Of a stretch of DNA of 64,000 nt, positions 59,453 through 64,000 are shown one piece after another. Numbering within the stretch: position 1 is the first letter of the stretch; the number at the start of each line of letters is the position of its first letter. Source of the stretch: Mermis nigrescens. Taxonomy: Eukaryota > Nematoda > Enoplea > Mermithida > Mermithidae. The DNA lies in the NCBI GenBank assembly GCA_036768485.1, contig JAVLUZ010000340.1, positions 4,523,886 through 4,587,885 on the forward strand. The letters are read 5' to 3'. The position numbers were made by a program, and so were the translations under genes. Below the pieces are notes generated by a model, which did no database searches, was not told the DNA's origin, and saw nothing but the letters and a program-made list of their open reading frames with translations.

Positions 59453-59965
59453 CTATAATCGACATTTATCAAGCATAGTCGAAATTAATTTGTATGCTAT
59501 ATGCAGCTCATACTCGTGTTTTGCTCCTGTGAGAATAAGTTTTCCGCTTGTAAATAATAAACATGTTACATTCCTTACTTTATATATCAACCCATGAAAC
59601 AATTCTACCTCGTACATGCACTTTCTTTCTACAAGCTCATAAAATTTGCAAAGATTAATTTGATAACCTATATTGGCAGATCCTACAAACAGTTGAGGCT
59701 GCACCCTTAAAGCATCGGTTTTTAAATTTATAGCTTCAATACCTGTCCTTATTGCAGCTTCACCATTTTTTATTGTTTTAGCTCCTACACACACAATTTT
59801 ACCAGACTTAAAAATCAGTAGTGTTGCCTGAGGTAGTCGTAGTACAATGCCTGGAAATTTCTTGGGGCTGTACTGTGTAATATTTGATAATCTTGAGTGA
59901 ATTTCCTCCAAATCGATAGAGCTCGGCAGAGCTGTTGTTAGAACAATATTCTGTATTGTAAGCAT
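59453..59965 (-). CDS. Element-encoded TATA-binding protein (TBP) homologue
   Basis: This intact 170-residue protein has the two-fold repeat of the TBP saddle and almost exactly the length of the conserved TBP core. Repeat 1 runs about 1-85 and repeat 2 about 88-170. Repeat 1 has QNIV, YSPKKFPGIVLRL and LLIFKSGKIVCVGAK. Repeat 2 has FVGSANIGY, ELFHGLIYKV and LLFTSGKLILTGAK. The four phenylalanines that kink TATA DNA in TBP correspond to F37, F52, F123 and F138, all present. The repeat-1 Asn (N6) is kept, but its repeat-2 partner is Leu92. No cellular N-terminal extension is present. It is divergent from the packaging ATPase, with a mirror-image pair of TATAAATA boxes between them. It acts presumably in the nucleus or viral factory at the element's own promoters; that target is inference. 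Confidence 0.9.
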   Translation of the reverse strand: MLTIQNIVLTTALPSSIDLEEIHSRLSNITQYSPKKFPGIVLRLPQATLLIFKSGKIVCVGAKTIKNGEAAIRTGIEAINLKTDALRVQPQLFVGSANIGYQINLCKFYELVERKCMYEVELFHGLIYKVRNVTCLLFTSGKLILTGAKHEYELHIAYKLISTMLDKCRL

Positions 59966-59969
59966 TTTC

Positions 59970-59977
59970 TATAAATA
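59970..59977 (+). promoter_or_regulatory. TATAAATA box for packaging ATPase
   Basis: Exact box 48 nt before the ATPase ATG. It lies only 5 bp from the TBP start codon, so TBP bound here would overlap the TBP gene's own leader. Confidence 0.78.
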
Positions 59978-60000
59978 GTTTACAACAACGTATCTGTGCA

Positions 60001-60008
60001 TATTTATA
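60001..60008 (-). promoter_or_regulatory. TATAAATA box for the TBP gene
   Basis: Exact box on the minus strand, 43 nt before the TBP ATG and 10 bp from the ATPase ATG. It mirrors the plus-strand box at 59970. Confidence 0.78.
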
Positions 60009-60017
60009 ATCGTAAAA

Positions 60018-60656
60018 ATGATTTTTCAACACCCTTTTACATGTATTCTTTCTGGACCTACAAAGTCTGGCAAAACGACATTTGTCAGACGTTTGATTGA
60101 AAATAGAGAACGTTTGATTGATACAAAAATGAATAAGATATGGTGGTGCTTTGCGGAAAATCAGCACCTTTACAGCAAAATCAAGAATGTTTCATTCATA
60201 GAAGGGCTTCCTGATTTTAGTCATTTAAAAGAGTTTAGCCCTACCCCGCAACTTCTGATACTCGATGATCTGATGCAGGAGAGCAAGGGTAATTCGCAAA
60301 TCATACAAATGTTTACTAGAAGCTGTCATCACTGGAATATAAGCATTATTCACATAGTCCAAAACTTGTTCTTTGAGGGGCTTAGAACTTCACGTATAAA
60401 TTCTGATTACATAGTTTTATTTAAAAATCCTGCAGATCAGCTGCAAGCTCAAGTTTTGTCCCGTCAGCTTTATCCTACTAATCCTAAATACTTTCTAGAA
60501 GCATATTCTGATGCTACTTCTAAACCCCACGGTTATATTTTGATTGATCTCACGCAAAATGCAAAGGATACACTTCGATTGAAAACTGATATATTTAATA
60601 GAAACCCCACTGTTTATATACAAAAAGCTATAAATACCCATACTCACAATGAGTGA
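60018..60656 (+). CDS. Maverick genome-packaging ATPase (FtsK/HerA, A32-like)
   Basis: An intact 212-residue frame. Walker A is GPTKSGKT at residues 13-20 and Walker B is QLLILDD at 78-84; a downstream QN at 115-116 is a plausible sensor. The family pumps DNA into preformed capsids in Mavericks, adintoviruses and nucleocytoplasmic large DNA viruses. It is the first gene of the rightward structural block. Its ATG lies 48 nt after the TATAAATA box at 59970 and 53 bp from the divergent TBP start. The next gene begins 12 nt after its stop. A complete product appears encodable. Confidence 0.92.
   Translation: MIFQHPFTCILSGPTKSGKTTFVRRLIENRERLIDTKMNKIWWCFAENQHLYSKIKNVSFIEGLPDFSHLKEFSPTPQLLILDDLMQESKGNSQIIQMFTRSCHHWNISIIHIVQNLFFEGLRTSRINSDYIVLFKNPADQLQAQVLSRQLYPTNPKYFLEAYSDATSKPHGYILIDLTQNAKDTLRLKTDIFNRNPTVYIQKAINTHTHNE
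60629..60636 (+). promoter_or_regulatory. TATAAATA box for small protein at 60668
   Basis: Exact box 39 nt before the chosen ATG, inside the end of the ATPase gene. Confidence 0.75.
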
Positions 60657-60667
60657 TACCAACAAAA

Positions 60668-61018
60668 ATGGCTCCTGAACGATTAAAACGAAATATCGCT
60701 TGTTTACATCTTTTGTGTAATGCAAGAAAAAATCAGAGAGATGCGCTTATAAATACTGCAAGCAGAGACCAAATTCTTTGTCTTTGTGACTGTGCACAGA
60801 ATTTTTTAAACGGCAATATTCCTATTTCTGAAAAAGATATTAGAAAACTGCGAAGATATAAAAATCAAATTAGGTTTTTGACAGACAATAAGCAGGCAAG
60901 AATAAGAGACAAGAAGGATATTCTCATACAAAACGGTGGTTTCTTACCTCTTTTACTCACTCCTATACTGTCTATTGTAGGTAGTCTAATAGCAGACGCA
61001 ATTACAGGCAAGAAATAA
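60668..61018 (+). CDS. Conserved small Maverick protein with hydrophobic C-terminus
   Basis: A 116-residue protein that starts at ATG 60668 (MAPERLKRNI), 39 nt after a TATAAATA box; the frame is open a little further upstream, but without an ATG. It has a helical N-terminus with a Cys-rich LCLCDCAQNFLNGNIPIS segment, then basic LRRYKNQIRFL and KKDILIQNGGFLPLLLTP, and a hydrophobic tail. This pattern recurs next to capsid genes in many Mavericks and is probably a virion-associated or membrane-active minor protein. The exact name of the family is uncertain. Its stop overlaps the next start (TAATG). Confidence 0.75.
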   Translation: MAPERLKRNIACLHLLCNARKNQRDALINTASRDQILCLCDCAQNFLNGNIPISEKDIRKLRRYKNQIRFLTDNKQARIRDKKDILIQNGGFLPLLLTPILSIVGSLIADAITGKK

Positions 61019-61584
61019 TGAAATACACAGAAAAAATGATTTTATTACCAGCTGATATAGCTGAATCCTCTAAACCTGTTGATGCTTTATTGAATTCATT
61101 AGATATTGAAATGCAGAAAATATTAAATAATAACAGTATTTCCCCTGAAATAAAGCTTGCAAAGTATAATCAGGTGCTTGCTAGGCATCAGAGATTGCAG
61201 GAAAAGAAGCACCAACCTTACAAAATTGACATTATTGAAGAAAGCTCATCTGATGATGAAATACTAGCAGGAATACCACAAGCACAACATCAAGCAGCTA
61301 AAACACTTTTACACTATATTCAAACTAGCCCATATATTAAAATAGAACAAAATGGCGAGCTGGTTATTAATGGTCGGAAAATTTATGGCTCAAATATTGT
61401 AGATTTAGTACATGATTTGGCTCGAGGGCGAAAAACTATTGGTAAACTTCCTGGTACAAAAGAGCTAATGAAAGCACTTAATCAAACAAATATTCCAATT
61501 GAAAGTATTGGCAATAAAGCTGGAAAAGAAATCTTTGTAGATGCACGGAGCAATGCTAATTTTGATTGGGATGAAAGTCTATAA
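61018..61584 (+). CDS. Conserved Maverick structural-module protein, 188 aa
   Basis: An intact frame starting at the ATG that overlaps the upstream stop. The N-terminal half is helical (MILLPADIAES, LNSLDIEMQKIL), then an acidic SSSDDE stretch, and a C-terminal globular part with VINGRKIYGSNIVDLVHDL and LNQTNIPIESI. This layout is common to a protein found in the capsid block of Mavericks; its role is unproven. It is the only gene of the element with no TATAAATA-like box before it, so it is probably expressed from the transcript of the preceding gene. Confidence 0.7.
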   Translation: MKYTEKMILLPADIAESSKPVDALLNSLDIEMQKILNNNSISPEIKLAKYNQVLARHQRLQEKKHQPYKIDIIEESSSDDEILAGIPQAQHQAAKTLLHYIQTSPYIKIEQNGELVINGRKIYGSNIVDLVHDLARGRKTIGKLPGTKELMKALNQTNIPIESIGNKAGKEIFVDARSNANFDWDESL

Positions 61585-61587
61585 ATA
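61580..61587 (+). promoter_or_regulatory. TATAAATA box for virion protein at 61625
   Basis: Exact box in the context AAGTCTATAAATA, overlapping the upstream stop codon, 45 nt before the ATG. Confidence 0.77.
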
Positions 61588-61624
61588 CTATGTTAAAGAC
61601 CTTTTTTATTAATAATCAATAAAA

Positions 61625-61990
61625 ATGCATGTACAATTTACTCCTGACGATTTAAGTATTTGGCTAGAGTACTATGGGGGGCAGGCGGCCCAAACGGGTT
61701 ATGGGTTGGAGGGATTTAGAGGGATTCCCTACCAGCGAGGTGTTGGCCTAGGAAGTTTTTTCAAGTCTCTTTTTAGAATGGCAGTCCCTGTTTTAAGATC
61801 TATAGGTAAAAGCGTTGGTAAACATGCCCTAGTGGCAGGATCAAATATTGCTTCAGATGTTGCCCAAGGAAAACCGCTTTTCAAGGCAACTAAGGAGCAT
61901 TCAAAACACGAAGCAGCACAGCTTTTTGAAAAAGCCTCTAGAGCCCTTCAACAGCAGGGGAGGGTCTTGGGACCCGACCAAAGTCTATAA
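61625..61990 (+). CDS. Small Maverick virion protein, glycine-rich then amphipathic
   Basis: A 121-residue protein. The N-terminus is glycine-rich with GFRGIPYQRGVGLGSFF, then comes an amphipathic, basic segment (FRMAVPVLRSIGKSVGKHAL) and a polar helical tail ending DQSL. A GxGxFF..LFR..VP..R..G motif like this is typical of a minor capsid or core protein in Mavericks and resembles the membrane-active or core peptides of adenovirus-type virions. Its TATAAATA box at 61580 overlaps the end of the upstream gene, 45 nt before the ATG. Confidence 0.7.
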   Translation: MHVQFTPDDLSIWLEYYGGQAAQTGYGLEGFRGIPYQRGVGLGSFFKSLFRMAVPVLRSIGKSVGKHALVAGSNIASDVAQGKPLFKATKEHSKHEAAQLFEKASRALQQQGRVLGPDQSL

Positions 61991-61993
61991 ATA
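61986..61993 (+). promoter_or_regulatory. TATAAATA box for major capsid protein
   Basis: Exact box in the context AAGTCTATAAATA, 47 nt before ATG 62033. It decides the start, because ATG 62003 would be too close. Confidence 0.77.
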
Positions 61994-62032
61994 CTCCGAC
62001 AAATGACGTTTTTTCTAAATTCATCAATCACG

Positions 62033-63325
62033 ATGGCACTAATAGATACAAAATCACTACCAAGCACAAAAAGTGAACTAGATTTGTTCACAGTCCCCCC
62101 AACACAGGTAGCTATAAAAAAGGGGTTTTGGGATGAAATTCAACCCATGCATCCAATAACTAATGATGGACCCTACGAGTTTAGAATACCGCCTGATCCG
62201 CATTACTTACAATTAAGCAAAAATTACATTTATATGATGTTGAAAATTAAAAAACCGGCAATTGCAGCAGGAGCTGTTGTACCAGATTATGCACCAATCA
62301 ATCTTATTGGAAAGACATTCTTTAAGCAAGTAAAATGCTTTCTTGGCGGGCAGCTTGTTTTTGATAGTTCAGACAAATACGCATATAGATCATATTTTGA
62401 AACAGAGCTAAATTACGGATATGATGCAAAAAATTCACATCTCCAATCGGCTCTTTATTTCCATGAAGGGGGTCCCAATGTTGACAGTAAAGATCATGAA
62501 GCCTTCAAGAAGCGCGCAGCAATGTTTAAGGATGAAAATATTGTAGAGGTATCAGCACCATTACATATTGACATGTTTTTACAAGACAGATATCTGCTCA
62601 ATTTCACAGACTTCCGCCTAGAACTACACAGAAACAGTAATGCATTTATTTTGCAGTGTTTTGAAGATATTAACATTGACCTACAGATTGTTCAGATGAA
62701 GTTCTTTATTAGGAAAGTAGAAGTCTTAGACAGCATCAATTTAGCTCTAGAACAAACAATGTTGCAATATACAGCAAAATACCCAATTAGACGAGTAGCG
62801 ATGACCAACTTACATGTTGGGAATCCTGCAAGAGAAACACCTAATTTTACATTATTTAATGGGCAATTACCTAGACGCATGGTTTTTGCATGTGTTGATG
62901 GAAGCGCATACAGAGGCAGCCTTTCAAAATCACCATTCAATTTCAAACCATTCAGCATTCATGAGGTGAGAGTAACATGCGGAGGTCATACTTTTCCTGC
63001 ACATCCACTGGATATTTCATTCAAGCAGGATAGATACCTACAGGCTTTTAATCAGATGTTTGAGGCACTAGATATTGGGCGCGAAGGAAACTTTATCAGC
63101 AGAGAAGAGTTTAAAACCAGTCATTGTTTCTTTGTTTTTGACTTAACGCCTGATGAGGATGATGGCGGACACTGGGACTTAATAAGAGAAGGAACCACTA
63201 GTGTACACATAAAGTTTAGTGAAAAATTACCTGATTCAGGAGTTGAAATCATTATATACGCAGAATTCGATAATTTAATAATGATTGATAAAAATAGGAA
63301 CACATTTCATGATTACAACGCCTAA
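62033..63325 (+). CDS. Maverick major capsid protein (double jelly-roll)
   Basis: An intact 430-residue protein, with MALIDTKSLP at the start and DLFTVPPTQVAIKKGFWDEI and FRIPPDPHYLQLSKNYIYM nearby, the hallmark N-terminus of Polinton capsid proteins of the PRD1-adenovirus lineage. It later carries FKQVKCFLGGQLVFDSSD and RRVAMTNLHVG, before a C-terminal strand region near INIIYAEFDN-type sequence (here VEIIIYAEFDNLIMI). The open frame begins at 62003, but I chose ATG 62033: it lies 47 nt after the TATAAATA box at 61986, like the other genes, whereas 62003 would be only 17 nt away, probably upstream of the transcript start. Trimers of this protein should form the icosahedral shell. Confidence 0.93.
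   Translation: MALIDTKSLPSTKSELDLFTVPPTQVAIKKGFWDEIQPMHPITNDGPYEFRIPPDPHYLQLSKNYIYMMLKIKKPAIAAGAVVPDYAPINLIGKTFFKQVKCFLGGQLVFDSSDKYAYRSYFETELNYGYDAKNSHLQSALYFHEGGPNVDSKDHEAFKKRAAMFKDENIVEVSAPLHIDMFLQDRYLLNFTDFRLELHRNSNAFILQCFEDINIDLQIVQMKFFIRKVEVLDSINLALEQTMLQYTAKYPIRRVAMTNLHVGNPARETPNFTLFNGQLPRRMVFACVDGSAYRGSLSKSPFNFKPFSIHEVRVTCGGHTFPAHPLDISFKQDRYLQAFNQMFEALDIGREGNFISREEFKTSHCFFVFDLTPDEDDGGHWDLIREGTTSVHIKFSEKLPDSGVEIIIYAEFDNLIMIDKNRNTFHDYNA
63287..63296 (+). promoter_or_regulatory. Variant box (GATAAAAATA) for protease
   Basis: An A/T-rich variant about 40 nt before the protease ATG, within the capsid coding region. Confidence 0.4.
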
Positions 63326-63327
63326 AC

Positions 63328-63753
63328 ATGAACACCATTGAAATATTTAAAATTCTTAAAGTCAATATAAAAAATGATACATTTTTGGGAGTTTTCCCAC
63401 TAGATCTTTTACCGCCAATAAAAAATTACCCTGCAGCTATTGTAGTAAATTTAGACTTTAGCCATGAACCTGGCTCACACTGGGTTGCATTATATTTCGA
63501 CAATATGAGACATTGCGAATATTTTGACAGTTATGGGCGAAAGCCCTCTAAGCATGTCAGATACTATATTAGTGAAAATGCATATGCTTATACATACAAT
63601 AATATGCAGGTACAGGGATTTTTCTCAACAACATGCGGGCATATGTGTATTTACTTTCTATTTTGGCGCTGTCAAGGCGTTTCTTTCAAAAATATTATAT
63701 TATCTATGCAGAATGAAAAAATTTATAAATACTTTGATCAATTTAAGTTATAA
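63328..63753 (+). CDS. Maverick maturation protease (adenain-like cysteine protease)
   Basis: An intact 141-residue protein, a compact member of the Ulp1/adenain fold. The catalytic set is visible in order: His51 in SHWVALYFD, Asp67 in EYFDSYG, Gln96 in QVQGFF (oxyanion hole) and Cys103 in TTCGHMCIYF. It should cleave capsid precursors during maturation. It starts 2 nt after the capsid protein stop and has a GATAAAAATA box variant 40 nt upstream, inside the end of the capsid gene. Confidence 0.92.
   Translation: MNTIEIFKILKVNIKNDTFLGVFPLDLLPPIKNYPAAIVVNLDFSHEPGSHWVALYFDNMRHCEYFDSYGRKPSKHVRYYISENAYAYTYNNMQVQGFFSTTCGHMCIYFLFWRCQGVSFKNIILSMQNEKIYKYFDQFKL
63724..63731 (+). promoter_or_regulatory. 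TATAAATA box for probable minor capsid gene
   Basis: Exact box 32 nt before the ATG, within the last codons of the protease gene. Confidence 0.75.
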
Positions 63754-63755
63754 AC

Positions 63756-64000
63756 ATGGATTCTAAACAATTCTACCTCATACTACCGAGTAATTCCGAC
63801 TTGTCCAACACTGCCTCCAGCTTTATAACTAGGCTGCCCAGGCAAATTACGCTAAATGGTGAATGGGAAGTTGGACTGGCTGAAATCATTTATGCCAATA
63901 CGTGGCACAATGTGAATAGCAGACAAAATATGCTACAATTTTTTGATATTAAAAATAAGCTGAGAGTTAAGATGCTCATTCCCCCAGCCAGGTATCAGTA
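63756..64000 (+). CDS. Probable Maverick minor capsid (penton-type) protein, cut by window end
   Basis: The ATG at 63756 follows the protease stop by 2 nt and lies 32 nt after a TATAAATA box. The visible 81 residues contain FYLILPSNSD, SFITRLPRQITLNGEWEVGL and AEIIYANTWHNV, an N-terminus that is common in Mavericks directly beside the capsid and protease genes and is usually taken as the penton-like minor capsid protein. The C-terminal part lies outside the window, so the assignment rests on the N-terminus and position. Confidence 0.65.
   Translation, partial: MDSKQFYLILPSNSDLSNTASSFITRLPRQITLNGEWEVGLAEIIYANTWHNVNSRQNMLQFFDIKNKLRVKMLIPPARYQ

Larger units (their letters stand above)
55542..64000. 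mobile_element. Maverick/Polinton (adintovirus-like) element, right part beyond window
   Basis: The gene set is diagnostic: retroviral-type integrase with chromodomain, protein-primed DNA polymerase B (fragment), FtsK/HerA-type packaging ATPase, double jelly-roll capsid protein and adenain-like protease. The structural genes read rightward from 60018 in one tight block. Integrase and polymerase are broken. The left end is taken as the outermost gene carrying the element's TATAAATA promoter (55542-55829); the true terminal repeats were not located. The right end lies outside the window. Confidence 0.93.

Noticed and set aside
62003..62032. Upstream ATG of the capsid frame as the true start
   Set aside because: It lies only 17 nt after the TATAAATA box, out of range of the other genes, and the extra residues are not capsid-like.
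1..64000. tRNA or rRNA genes
   Set aside because: I looked for clover-leaf cores and conserved rRNA blocks and saw none that I could support; a covariance-model scan would be decisive.

Overview
This window looks like a piece of an AT-rich animal nuclear genome, probably an invertebrate. It has spliceosomal introns with GT..AG borders, a conserved eukaryotic ribosome-biogenesis gene spread over 22.5 kb, many small non-autonomous DNA transposons with 8-bp target duplications, and a large Maverick/Polinton (adintovirus-like) virus-derived element at the right end. I cannot name the species or phylum.

Layout. Positions 1-20,970 hold no intact gene: they carry nested miniature transposons, GC-rich word arrays, tandem repeats, a 1.5-kb direct duplication, a perfect 172-bp inverted repeat, and the frameshifted remnant of a DUF3987-like P-loop ATPase on the minus strand (4795-6213). 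Positions 20,974-43,495 (+) are a UTP18/WDR50 homologue (SSU processome WD40 protein), which I could assemble from 11 phase-compatible exons into 515 codons plus stop; most of its introns contain inserted repeats. Positions 45,793-52,816 (-) hold the 3' part of an unrecognised gene with a PDZ-like exon; four exons join in one frame, and a fifth is a frame-compatible alternative last exon. Positions 52,817-55,540 show only repeats.

From about 55.5 kb to the window end lies the Maverick/Polinton. Its structural module is intact: packaging ATPase, three conserved small structural proteins, double jelly-roll major capsid protein, adenain-type protease, and the start of a probable minor capsid protein. 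Its replication and integration module is broken: the integrase has about six frame changes, and only the N-terminal quarter of the protein-primed DNA polymerase B remains, truncated tail-to-tail against the integrase.

The most striking result is that the element encodes a TATA-binding protein (TBP) homologue (59453-59965, minus). All four DNA-kinking phenylalanines of TBP are present. Ten genes of the same element carry an exact TATAAATA box 32-48 nt upstream of their start codon, and three more carry a one- or two-base variant. The TBP and packaging-ATPase genes are divergent and share a short intergenic region with a mirror-image pair of these boxes. The simplest reading is an element-encoded promoter-recognition system: a virus-like TBP dedicated to a uniform set of TATA promoters. 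The sequence supports both parts; their functional link is inference.
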